DNA of 41,204 nt from Coprenecus sp964640305 (GTDB lineage: Bacteria; Bacteroidota; Bacteroidia; Bacteroidales; UBA932), in assembly GCA_964640305.1 (NCBI GenBank), contig CAZXFF010000016.1:1-41204 (forward strand), given 5' to 3'. The position numbers were made by a program, and so were the translations under genes. Below the pieces are notes generated by a model, which was not told the origin of the DNA, ran no database searches, and was given only the letters and a program-made list of their open reading frames with translations. This document shows, piece after piece, positions 8,824 to 16,788 of the stretch (its first letter is position 1; each line of letters begins with the position of its first letter).

Positions 8824-9438
8824 CTAAACGAATCTGCGGCGTACTGCCATGTAAAACCTGTAGACGGGCTCTGATTCCTCATCCCATTCCGGAAATGCCG
8901 TCCTCATATCTGCCAATACCTCTTCAAAAGATGAACTTTCATTGATCCTGTCCATCATAAGCTGGAACTGTATATCGTCACCGAAAAAAAGTTCACGGAT
9001 AAAAAACAGCCTGTCATTCAGGCTTATCGCGAGATTTACATCTTCCACCCTGTCTCCCGGCATGTCAGTATACCAGGGATATACGTCTCTGGCTGTATCC
9101 CCTATAGCCTTAGGCACAGTAAACAGCTCGCCTAGAACAACGGCACCGTCTTCTTCTGATTCCTTACCTGAGACCTCAGTGACCGCCACGCCGTCTTCAG
9201 GAGCAATCCCGACATCTGCGGTTTCTGATTCCGGCTTGGTATAACTTACAGGAATACCGGAAGCAGAATCACGGTCTCCCGCAGCTGCCTGCCTTCCTGC
9301 CGCAAGCATCCTTTCCAGTTCGGAAATCCTGTCCTCCAACATCTCCAGTCTTTTTTCAGAGGATTCCAATTCACTAATGATCAGACCCGTTACCTCTTCC
9401 AGCGCCTTCCTGATATCAGAATACTTCTGTCTCATCAC
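8824..9438 (-). CDS. Conserved hypothetical protein with N-terminal coiled coil
   Basis: Not assigned to a function. Residues ~1-50 form a coiled coil (EVTGLIISELESSEKRLEML and following heptads). The middle (~50-125) is acidic and low in complexity. The last ~75 residues are a compact domain (NLAISLNDRLFFIRELFFGD, then PEWDEESEPVYRFYMAV). As I recall, proteins ending in a LNDR-F-RELF-GD domain of this kind are frequent in Bacteroidota, where they remain uncharacterised. It is first in an operon with rsmI and the ComEA-like gene. Its 5' end is divergent from thymidine kinase, 48 bp away. Confidence 0.75.
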   Translation of the reverse strand: MMRQKYSDIRKALEEVTGLIISELESSEKRLEMLEDRISELERMLAAGRQAAAGDRDSASGIPVSYTKPESETADVGIAPEDGVAVTEVSGKESEEDGAVVLGELFTVPKAIGDTARDVYPWYTDMPGDRVEDVNLAISLNDRLFFIRELFFGDDIQFQLMMDRINESSSFEEVLADMRTAFPEWDEESEPVYRFYMAVRRRFV

Positions 9439-9448
9439 GATAATTGTC

Positions 9449-9456
9449 TATATTTG
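9449..9456 (+). promoter_or_regulatory. Promoter -7 box for thymidine kinase
   Basis: TATATTTG matches TAnnTTTG and lies 30 bp before the tdk ATG. A TCTG at 9426-9429, 19 bp upstream, is a 3-of-4 match to the -33 TTTG and falls inside the divergent gene's first codons. Confidence 0.5.
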
Positions 9457-9486
9457 TACGAATTTTAACCAGTACAAAATAACGAA

Positions 9487-10059
9487 ATGTTTTTAGAAAA
9501 CGCAAAAAAACCCGGATGGATAGAAGTCATCTGCGGTTCCATGTTTTCAGGGAAAACCGAAGAACTTATCCGAAGGCTCAAAAGGGCCAAATTCGCCAAT
9601 CTCAGAGTGGAAATATTCAAGCCGGCAATAGACACACGGTATTCCGAGGTCGAGGTGGTCTCACACGACTCGAGCAGCATCATTTCAACTCCAGTCGAGT
9701 CTCCGGCAAGCATACTGCTGCTGTCGGGAGACGTCGATGTAATAGGGATAGACGAGGCTCAGTTCTTCGATGACAGCATCGTTGAAGTATGCTGTCACCT
9801 TGCCGCATCCGGAATAAGGGTAATAGTAGCAGGGCTGGACATGGATTACCTTGGCAAGCCCTTCGGCCCGATGCCCTCATTGATGGCTGTCGCCGAGCAT
9901 GTCGACAAGGTTCATGCCATCTGTGTAAAATGCGGGGATCCGGCTCTGCACTCACACAGGCTTTCGGCAAGCGACAATCTCGTGGAACTGGGAGAAAAGG
10001 ACATCTACGAACCACTGTGCCGCCATTGTTTCAACAAATGTAAAGAACAGGGGAGTTAA
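9487..10059 (+). CDS. tdk: Thymidine kinase (type II)
   Basis: Phosphorylates thymidine to dTMP with ATP in the salvage pathway. The P-loop is GSMFSGKT (residues 17-24), the catalytic/Mg segment is DEAQFFDD (near 82-89), and a GLDMDYLGKPFGP lasso-like stretch follows. Zinc ligands of the type II enzyme are CVKCG (near 144-148) and CRHC near the C-terminus. Length (190) is normal. It stands alone: the next gene, 58 bp on, has its own strong promoter. Confidence 0.96.
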   Translation: MFLENAKKPGWIEVICGSMFSGKTEELIRRLKRAKFANLRVEIFKPAIDTRYSEVEVVSHDSSSIISTPVESPASILLLSGDVDVIGIDEAQFFDDSIVEVCCHLAASGIRVIVAGLDMDYLGKPFGPMPSLMAVAEHVDKVHAICVKCGDPALHSHRLSASDNLVELGEKDIYEPLCRHCFNKCKEQGS

Positions 10060-10065
10060 ATCCTT

Positions 10066-10096
10066 TTTGCAACAGACGTTTTTTTGCATACATTTG
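10066..10096 (+). promoter_or_regulatory. Strong-consensus promoter for the CNNM/CorC-like gene
   Basis: TTTG (10066-10069) and TACATTTG (10089-10096) are separated by exactly 19 bp, a full match to the Bacteroidota -33/-7 pattern. The ATG follows 21 bp after the -7 box. Confidence 0.72.
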
Positions 10097-10117
10097 TAAT
10101 TCATTTCAAACAATTTA

Positions 10118-11419
10118 ATGGAACTATTAATAATAATAATTCTCATACTGCTCAACGGTATTTTCTCAATGAGCGAGGTCGCACTCATCAGCGCACGCAA
10201 ATCCAGCATAACGGCATCGGCAAAAAAAGGCAGCAGATCTGCAAAAAACGTATTGAACCTTACAAAAGAACCCAACAGGTTCCTTTCTACCATACAGATA
10301 GGCATTACCCTTATAGGTATCCTTACCGGTCTGTACTCCGGTGATTCGATAGCCACCAAGTTTTCCGGCATTCTGGAAGAATGGGGCATTAAGGCCAGTG
10401 CGGCCCAGCCCATTGCCCAGACATCCATTATAGTACTGGTAACGTATTTTACGCTGATTCTGGGAGAGCTCGTACCCAAAAGACTCGGTATGGGTGCACC
10501 CGAGAATATTGCCAAAGCCGTATCCGGTCCTATGATAATACTTTCATGGATAGGACGTCCCTTCGTATGGATACTGGACAAAAGCACGAATGCCATTGTC
10601 TCCATTCTTAACATAGGGAAAAATGCAGAGGCTAAAGTAACGGAAGACGAAATCAAGTCAATGATAGCAGAAGGTACGGAAGACGGAGAAGTGCAGGAAG
10701 TGGAGCAGGATATTGTGGAAAGGGTATTCTCTCTTGGTGACAGGAAAATAGAATCCATCATGACCAGCAGGGCTGAAATGATCTGGATAGACAAGGACAT
10801 GACCAACGAGGAAATCAACAATACTGTCCAGGAGAACCTTTTTGAAGTGTACCCCGTAGGAGACGGCAGTCTCGACAAGATAATCGGGGTAGTATACCTC
10901 AAGGACCTGTTCGGAAAATTGGATAAATCCGACTTCAATCTTGAAAAATACATACGTCCGGCACAATATTTTCATGAGTACACAGATGTGTATAAAGTAA
11001 TGGAGCAGATGAAGGCACAGCAAGTGGTGTACGGGCTTATCTGCGACGAATTCGGGGTATGCCAGGGAATCGTGACATACAAGGACATCCTCGAAGGGCT
11101 TGTAGGGACTCTTGACAATGATGAAGGCGAGCCGGAAATCATCGAAAGGGAAGCAGGCGGCTGGCTGGTGGACGGACAGTGTTCATTCTATGATTTCCTT
11201 GCCCATTTCGACATGGAAGAATATGCCGCAGACAACGACTACAATACGCTCGGAGGCCTTGTTCTGGAGTTGCTGGAACACATACCCAAGACCGGAGAAT
11301 CGGTAGTATGGGACAAGTTCAGACTGGAAGTTGTAGATATGGACGGTGTCCGCATCGACAAGATTCTGGTTACCAGGATTGAAGAAAAAGACAAGGATAA
11401 AGACGACAGATATGAATAG
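10118..11419 (+). CDS. CNNM/HlyC-CorC family membrane protein (DUF21-CBS)
   Basis: Integral membrane protein of the class annotated as hemolysin or magnesium/cobalt efflux. The DUF21 domain spans residues ~1-190 with four hydrophobic segments; the first contains NGIFSMSEVALISARKS, the family hallmark. A CBS pair covers ~205-335 (IMTSRAEMIWID; VYGLICDEFGV), and the HlyC/CorC C-terminal domain ~345-425 (NTLGGLVLELLEHIPKTGE). Known relatives (MpfA, CNNM) export Mg2+. The last 8 bases overlap the start of the next gene. Confidence 0.9.
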   Translation: MELLIIIILILLNGIFSMSEVALISARKSSITASAKKGSRSAKNVLNLTKEPNRFLSTIQIGITLIGILTGLYSGDSIATKFSGILEEWGIKASAAQPIAQTSIIVLVTYFTLILGELVPKRLGMGAPENIAKAVSGPMIILSWIGRPFVWILDKSTNAIVSILNIGKNAEAKVTEDEIKSMIAEGTEDGEVQEVEQDIVERVFSLGDRKIESIMTSRAEMIWIDKDMTNEEINNTVQENLFEVYPVGDGSLDKIIGVVYLKDLFGKLDKSDFNLEKYIRPAQYFHEYTDVYKVMEQMKAQQVVYGLICDEFGVCQGIVTYKDILEGLVGTLDNDEGEPEIIEREAGGWLVDGQCSFYDFLAHFDMEEYAADNDYNTLGGLVLELLEHIPKTGESVVWDKFRLEVVDMDGVRIDKILVTRIEEKDKDKDDRYE

Positions 11420-12101
11420 GATTTTCTTACATCTCAATGCGATTCTGTCCGTGCTGATATGCACATGGACATTGTCAGCACAGGACTACGATACGTCCAG
11501 TTACGCCCCGCTTACAAAAGGAATGGTTCTGAAATACAACAATCTTGACAGTGACGGGAAGGTAAGCAGTTCCTACGTAATAACCATCAAGGAGGTAGAA
11601 GGGACATTCGCAAAAGGCAGAATCGTAATGCATCAGGAGTTTTTCGACAATAACGGGACTCCTCTTTTCAAAGACAACAACGTCCCGATGGAAGTCATCA
11701 CAGGAGGGAAAAACACTGTCACAAAGCTTGATGATGCGGGCAAGATAATGAAAGTCCAGGACATGATGTCGAAAGGGGATGCAAGCAGCATCCCGGCAAC
11801 ACTGAAGACCGGAACTACAATACCTGACGGCATTGTAGAAATAAATATAGGCATGGTCTCTGCCAAAATACTCACATCGGAACGCAAAGTGACAGATGCC
11901 AGGGAAATCTCGACTCCTGCAGGCAAATTCAAGTGCTTTATGATTGAAGAAAATCAGTGTACCAAGACAATCGTTTCCAAGAATGAAACAGTAAAGACAT
12001 GGTATGCAAAAGGGATAGGCTGCGTAAAGCAGGAAGTCTATGACAAGAAAGGAAGACTGACAAACACACAGGTCCTCCAGTCAATAAGCTTTACGGAATG
12101 A
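11412..12101 (+). CDS. Exported DUF3108-like protein
   Basis: 229-residue exported protein. I chose the ATG at 11412 because it opens a clear signal peptide (residues 1-18, ending LSAQ); the same frame extends upstream within the CNNM gene but without signal-peptide character. The mature part is mostly beta-strand and begins YAPLTKGMVLKYNNLDSDGK; it continues with TPAGKFKCFMIEE and TWYAKGIGCVKQEV, the pattern of the DUF3108/TapB-like beta-barrel fold. The function is not established. It overlaps the preceding gene by 8 bp and is probably co-expressed with it. Confidence 0.72.
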   Translation: MNRIFLHLNAILSVLICTWTLSAQDYDTSSYAPLTKGMVLKYNNLDSDGKVSSSYVITIKEVEGTFAKGRIVMHQEFFDNNGTPLFKDNNVPMEVITGGKNTVTKLDDAGKIMKVQDMMSKGDASSIPATLKTGTTIPDGIVEINIGMVSAKILTSERKVTDAREISTPAGKFKCFMIEENQCTKTIVSKNETVKTWYAKGIGCVKQEVYDKKGRLTNTQVLQSISFTE

Positions 12102-12137
12102 ACAGCCCGGATCCCGTATCCACTTATTACACATTTT

Positions 12138-13304
12138 CTACACATAAACAATTTCAACTTGCTTGCCGATAGACTTGAGGTTGGCACCCAGCCTGTCTAT
12201 CAGTTTCAGTTTCATTGTCGTATCTATGGGCAGTCCCTCGTGGGCCTTGTTTGAACTTTGTCCGACAAAGAATTTAATATGGCTGGCTTCCTCGAGAAGC
12301 AATTCAGCCAGAAGGGATGCTCCGTCCTTTTTTACAAACTTTTTCGGGGTCAGGTCTGAAGGGGAAATGTACTTTTCACACAATTCCAGCAGTTTCCGTA
12401 ATGTTATAACACCCTCTGTGGTCAGATCCACACCTTTGATATATCCGATAGGAGGCACGTCCTTGTCTACATAATCCAGACTGGTCTTGACTTCCGTCCC
12501 AAGATACCTTGCCACTATCAGGGAACTGGTTCCTCCACATACGACCTTCTTTCCTTCTCCTTCCAGGAATTTCTCCACATAGAAGTCATCCATATCCTTG
12601 TTCACCGGAGGTCCGACCATGAGGTTCACCCTTACAACGGGCCGTTTCTTAAGGACAGCCACAGTAGTATCATCACCCGGTCTGTCCATATACAGGTCAT
12701 TGCATGCAGCTGCAAGCAGCCATGCAGTACATCTCGCAGACATATCAGGAGTAATATTCTCCGTCAGATGCTCCTTTATCTCACTCCTTGTCCATCCGAA
12801 ATTGAGGACTTTCCCGATTCCGGCATGTATTGTTCCGTCAGACATCAGTACAACCATATCTCCGTCTTCGAGCGCCAGGTCCGAATAATACACTTTCCTC
12901 CCGAAGAACTCCAGCGGGTTCCGGTCAAAATCCATGGACTTGCCTTCGTGATAGTATATTGCTGCGGGATTGTCGAATTCGAAAAGATATCCCTTACCCT
13001 CTCCGTCTACATGGATAATCGAAAACGTGGAATATGCAACCCCTCTTACCTTACACACAGGCAGTGTCTGGATCAAGGTCTCGATGCATTCCTCTATAGG
13101 GATATTATTCGAAACCATAGTACACAGGATTTTGGATGAAAGTGTGGATAGAATGTTTGCCTTGACACCGCTGCCCAGACCGTCTGCAAGAACGACAGTG
13201 GTATAGCCACCGGTGGTAACACTTTCCACTTTGTCACCGCAGAGTTCTTCCCCGAATTTGTTCAGGGAAACGTATCCGTATTCTATAAAATGCTCTCCCT
13301 TCAT
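12138..13304 (-). CDS. SpoIIE/PPM-type serine/threonine phosphatase
   Basis: Metal-dependent protein phosphatase, likely cytoplasmic. The PPM acidic motifs are D24, ADGLGSG (residues 40-46), MSDGTIHAG (near 155) and DDTTVAVL (near 222). Residues ~235-388 form a second domain that I do not recognise, with VGPP and CGGTSS motifs and a helical LLAELLLEEASHIK segment. The start codon overlaps the stop of the sensory-type hydrogenase gene (ATGA), which strongly ties the two. The likely job is to turn the hydrogenase's signal into dephosphorylation of a protein such as an anti-sigma antagonist; no such partner is in the window. Confidence 0.88.
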   Translation of the reverse strand: MKGEHFIEYGYVSLNKFGEELCGDKVESVTTGGYTTVVLADGLGSGVKANILSTLSSKILCTMVSNNIPIEECIETLIQTLPVCKVRGVAYSTFSIIHVDGEGKGYLFEFDNPAAIYYHEGKSMDFDRNPLEFFGRKVYYSDLALEDGDMVVLMSDGTIHAGIGKVLNFGWTRSEIKEHLTENITPDMSARCTAWLLAAACNDLYMDRPGDDTTVAVLKKRPVVRVNLMVGPPVNKDMDDFYVEKFLEGEGKKVVCGGTSSLIVARYLGTEVKTSLDYVDKDVPPIGYIKGVDLTTEGVITLRKLLELCEKYISPSDLTPKKFVKKDGASLLAELLLEEASHIKFFVGQSSNKAHEGLPIDTTMKLKLIDRLGANLKSIGKQVEIVYV

Positions 13305-15025
13305 TCCTCGTCCTTGTTTCTGTCCTTATCTTTCAGAAGGGTAGATTTCAGTTTAAGCAATGCTACCTTTGTTTCAGCAGTAGTTTCCCCAAGCAGGGAA
13401 GCTATCTCCTGCGCCACCATCATCTGCTTCTTTATCACTTCATCCGTTGTGGCAAGAGTCTCCATGGTCATCTGCTCAAGTCTCTCGTTATAACGGACAT
13501 CCTCCGTTATATCCTTCATTATTCCGAAAAGGACTTCCCTGCCTTTCAGGATACTGATCGAGAGCTGCACATATTTTTTCGTGGAATTCAGGAAAATCTT
13601 CCTCCATACCTTGTCACGCCCTGAGGAATATGCAATCAGGAACTCGCTTGTATCGAAAAAATCGGAAGCAGGCAGCCCTTTCAGGCTGAAAGCCTCTATC
13701 CCCAGCAGTTCTTTGGCCTTCTGGTTTATGTCCACGACTTTCAGGTCCCTGTCCAGGATTATGACTCCGTCAGGACTGTTGTGGACTATTTCATAGGACA
13801 TTGACTCTGCCCTTTCCCTCATATATGGAAGACAGATGTCTATATCGGCATACCCGTTGAATACAGCCCATGCCTTTTCACGGCATGTATGGAAACCGCA
13901 GGACCCGCAATTCAACTCGTCTTCCGGCTTGAACTTGCCGGTCCTGCGCAATATTTCCGTTATCTGTTCTTCTGTAGGGATCAGTCCCTTTCCCTCTATC
14001 CTAGGATAAGAGGCCGCAAGATCCACATCATAAGGCCTGTCTCCGGGTTCTTCCCTTCTTCTTGCATTCTTGTCAGCCCTCACATATTTCTTGACATCCA
14101 TGGTCGCTCGTACATCCTCCCCGCTCTCCACCATGCTGCAAGGTCCGCTTACACATGCATTCACACACATATTCATCTCCAGGAATGCTCCGGATATCTT
14201 GTCAATGTGCTTCAGCGTATCCACACAGTTCTGAGGACCGTCCACAGCCACATACTCGTATCCCTTGGGACGTTTTTCTATAGACTGTATGATTCCCCTG
14301 TGGATGGGATATGCCTTGCTCCTGTTGGCAGGCATTCCGTCATCAGCTTTCCTTATCGGCTCCGGAAGAGGGAACACAAGCCCTCTTTCCACCATCAGGC
14401 TCCTTAGATCCTCGAATGTAAGCACACCGTCCACAAGACCACTTTCCTTCGCCTCGCGTTTTTTTGCAATGCAAGGGCCGATAAAGACAATCTTGTGCCC
14501 GGGATAACGCTTCCTCAGCATTTTCGCGTGCGCAATCATGGGAGAATCCACAGGAGCAAGAAACTTCAATGCTTCAGGATAATACTCCTGTATCAGACGG
14601 CAAAGGGCTGGACATGCAGAGGTTATGAAGTTTTCATAATTCCCTGTCATCATATGCTTCAGGTATTCCTTGGTAACAGCGTTTGCACCGACAGCAGTCT
14701 CTTCACTGAATGCAAAACCCAGCCTTTGCAGAACTTCACTCATCTGGGAAAAATCATGAAGGCGGAATGAAGAAATGAACGACGGAGCGACACTTGCCAC
14801 CACCGGTGTATTGCCCAGCAGCAGACTTTCCACCGATTCTTTCTCGCTGTGGACAATCTTCGCATTCTGGGGACAGACCACGGTACATCTCCCGCAAAGG
14901 ATACACCTCTCCTTTATGATCCGGGCCTGATGTTCCTTCACTTCAATTGCCTTGACAGGGCATTCCCTTACGCATTTGTAGCAATCCTTGCATCTCGCCT
15001 TCTTGAATTCCAGATATTCTTTCAT
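13301..15025 (-). CDS. Sensory-type [FeFe] hydrogenase with PAS domain
   Basis: Domains in order: two [4Fe-4S] ferredoxin clusters (Cys12/15/18/22 and 41/44/47/51), an H-cluster domain (~70-340), a four-Cys Fe-S domain (Cys373/376/381/398), PAS (~412-515) and a C-terminal helix. The predicted H-cluster ligands are Cys138, 185, 287 and 291, in TSACP, GPCIAKK and EMNMCVNACVSGPC. The usual TSCCP is TSACP here, so the proton-relay Cys is Ala137, and the MPC methionine is Gly183. Both changes are reported for sensory (group C) enzymes such as Thermotoga HydS. That predicts slow H2 turnover and a sensing role. Maturases HydE/F/G are not in the window. It overlaps the phosphatase by 4 bp. Confidence 0.88.
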   Translation of the reverse strand: MKEYLEFKKARCKDCYKCVRECPVKAIEVKEHQARIIKERCILCGRCTVVCPQNAKIVHSEKESVESLLLGNTPVVASVAPSFISSFRLHDFSQMSEVLQRLGFAFSEETAVGANAVTKEYLKHMMTGNYENFITSACPALCRLIQEYYPEALKFLAPVDSPMIAHAKMLRKRYPGHKIVFIGPCIAKKREAKESGLVDGVLTFEDLRSLMVERGLVFPLPEPIRKADDGMPANRSKAYPIHRGIIQSIEKRPKGYEYVAVDGPQNCVDTLKHIDKISGAFLEMNMCVNACVSGPCSMVESGEDVRATMDVKKYVRADKNARRREEPGDRPYDVDLAASYPRIEGKGLIPTEEQITEILRRTGKFKPEDELNCGSCGFHTCREKAWAVFNGYADIDICLPYMRERAESMSYEIVHNSPDGVIILDRDLKVVDINQKAKELLGIEAFSLKGLPASDFFDTSEFLIAYSSGRDKVWRKIFLNSTKKYVQLSISILKGREVLFGIMKDITEDVRYNERLEQMTMETLATTDEVIKKQMMVAQEIASLLGETTAETKVALLKLKSTLLKDKDRNKDEE

Positions 15026-15026
15026 A

Positions 15027-15299
15027 CTATTGGGGTACTATCTTAGGATAAATTTCTTTGAGGAACTTTTCTTCAGCATTGTCCCTGTTGACACCATGGA
15101 CCAGTATGTCTTCACTCCCGTCCCACGCATCCTCCGCTGACATCATTACGCCTTCGGCGCAATGCCCCATACAGAAACTGGCCTGCAGTTCCACCAGGTC
15201 TTCCACATCGTACTTGCGTAGCAGCTCCTTCATTGCTTCGACCACTTCATACGATCCCTTGAGGTGGCAGGAACTTCCTATACAGATCTTGACTGTCAT
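15027..15299 (-). CDS. Thioredoxin-fold [2Fe-2S] ferredoxin
   Basis: A 90-residue NuoE-like [2Fe-2S] domain standing alone. The four ligands are Cys6 and Cys11 (CIGSSC) and the pair in FCMGHC (near 43-47), the spacing of the thioredoxin-like ferredoxins. Such subunits pass electrons to or from hydrogenases and NADH dehydrogenases. Its stop is 1 bp before the hydrogenase start and its start overlaps the aminopeptidase stop, so it is a co-translated partner. It may set the redox state of the sensory hydrogenase. Confidence 0.88.
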   Translation of the reverse strand: MTVKICIGSSCHLKGSYEVVEAMKELLRKYDVEDLVELQASFCMGHCAEGVMMSAEDAWDGSEDILVHGVNRDNAEEKFLKEIYPKIVPQ

Positions 15300-16675
15300 C
15301 GCATCGCTTCAACTTCATCCGTTGTCATAGGCACATATTTGCCCAATCTACGGTATCCGTCTTCTGTAATAAGGTAATCTTCCTCGTTACGCAAGCCTCC
15401 GAAATCCTTGAATTTCTCTATCTCACTGTAATTCAGGAATTCTTCGAATTTCTTCTGGCTCTTCCACTGGTCAATCAGTTCCGGGATGAAGTAGATTCCC
15501 GGCTCAATGGTCAGTACAAATCCCGGTTCAAGCTTTCTCGCCAGCCTCAGCGACTTGAATCCGAACATGGTACTCTTCGGGACCCCGTCGTAACCTACCC
15601 ATACTTCTCCGAGGTTTTCCATATCATGGATGTCCAGTCCCATCATGTGTCCGAGGCCACAGGGGAAGAACATGGCATAAGCACCGGAAACAGCGGCTTC
15701 TGCAGGATCGCCCTTCATCAGTCCTATGGATTTCAGCCTTTCGGATATTACCGTTGCAGCCTTGATGTGCACATCCTTGAATGCGACACCCGGGCGCAAT
15801 GCATGCACCGCTGCCATATGTGCATCGAGAGCCATGTCATATATCATTTTCTGCCTTTCGGTGAATTTCCCAGATACAGGGACTGTGGACGAAAGGTCAC
15901 CGCCATAATGCATGTGGTTTTCCGCTCCGGCGTCCAGCAGGAAGAGGTCTCCCTCTTTAAGTGTATTTCCATGGTAATGGTTATGCAGGGTCTGTCCGTT
16001 ACGGGTCGCGATAACCGGGAACGAAAGCCCGCTTCCCAAAGCGAGTGCAATCCTTGTAACCTCTGCCGCGATATCCGACTCTTTCATGCCGGGACGTACA
16101 TTGCGCATCATGGAAAGGTGCATCTCTGCAGTAATGTCCACTGCTTCCTCGATCTGGGCGATTTCCTCTTCAGTCTTGTAGTTACGCATATTCACCACTG
16201 CCCTGATAAAGGGAATGGAAGGCTGTGCGACAGGATATTCGGCCCAATCCCTCAGCTTGAGTATATGCTCTGCCCTGTATGGAGGCAGGAAATGTATCTT
16301 GCGGCCTGAAGCCAAAGCCTTTTTCAGTGCATCTGGAAGAGCATTCTTCGGCTGTATGCTGGTGATTCCTGCCATCGAGCATTTTTCTGCAAGCGAAGGC
16401 TGTACTCCCATCCACACTATGTCCTCAACCGTTATATCATCTGCAAAAACGGTGTCCACACCATTATCCAGATCTATGATTGCAGAAAAACCTGCATAAT
16501 CAAGCCCGAAATAGTAGAGGAATGTCGAATCCTGACGGAACTCGTATGTATTGTCCATGTAATTCATTCCGGTATCTTCATTCCCAAGGAAAAGCAGGAT
16601 TCCGGATTCGCCGGCTGAAGCCATAGAGGCCGCCAGGCTTTTTCTTCTACTGATATAAGTTTCTTTCGCGAACAT
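15296..16675 (-). CDS. pepP: Xaa-Pro aminopeptidase (M24B)
   Basis: Cytoplasmic metallopeptidase that removes the N-terminal residue before proline. The N-terminal creatinase-like domain covers ~1-170 and the pita-bread domain the rest. The metal ligands are visible: LLDAGAE and GGDLSST (two Asp), GLGHMMGLDIHD (His), LTIEPGIYF (Glu) and GLRNEEDYL (Glu). Length (459) fits PepP. It is first in the operon with the ferredoxin, hydrogenase and phosphatase; its TGA overlaps the ferredoxin ATG. No functional link to hydrogenase sensing is obvious. Confidence 0.94.
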   Translation of the reverse strand: MFAKETYISRRKSLAASMASAGESGILLFLGNEDTGMNYMDNTYEFRQDSTFLYYFGLDYAGFSAIIDLDNGVDTVFADDITVEDIVWMGVQPSLAEKCSMAGITSIQPKNALPDALKKALASGRKIHFLPPYRAEHILKLRDWAEYPVAQPSIPFIRAVVNMRNYKTEEEIAQIEEAVDITAEMHLSMMRNVRPGMKESDIAAEVTRIALALGSGLSFPVIATRNGQTLHNHYHGNTLKEGDLFLLDAGAENHMHYGGDLSSTVPVSGKFTERQKMIYDMALDAHMAAVHALRPGVAFKDVHIKAATVISERLKSIGLMKGDPAEAAVSGAYAMFFPCGLGHMMGLDIHDMENLGEVWVGYDGVPKSTMFGFKSLRLARKLEPGFVLTIEPGIYFIPELIDQWKSQKKFEEFLNYSEIEKFKDFGGLRNEEDYLITEDGYRRLGKYVPMTTDEVEAMR

Positions 16676-16715
16676 AAGTAATAAGGTATTAAAAGGATAT
16701 TTTTGAGTTATTTCC

Positions 16716-16723
16716 CAAAGTTA
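16716..16723 (-). promoter_or_regulatory. -7 box for the aminopeptidase/hydrogenase operon
   Basis: Minus-strand TAACTTTG matches TAnnTTTG, 40 bp before the pepP ATG. No good -33 box is seen at 19 bp. Confidence 0.45.
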
Positions 16724-16754
16724 AGAAAAAATAATCAGCGAGAGTTTTTTTTCA

Positions 16755-16762
16755 TAAATTTG
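16755..16762 (+). promoter_or_regulatory. -7 box for the asparaginase/DPP IV pair
   Basis: TAAATTTG matches TAnnTTTG, 26 bp before the ATG at 16789. There is no clear -33 box. The 113-bp divergent region also holds the opposite-strand box at 16716. Confidence 0.45.
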
Positions 16763-16788
16763 TTTGCACAATTAAAACTCAACACCCT

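Noticed and set aside
8044..8874. 276-codon plus-strand frame
   Set aside because: It lies opposite rsmI, whose motifs are complete; no family resemblance.
9952..10953. Long open frame (333 codons) on the minus strand
   Set aside because: It lies opposite tdk and the CNNM gene, whose family motifs are clear, and its protein has no recognisable domain. A shadow frame.
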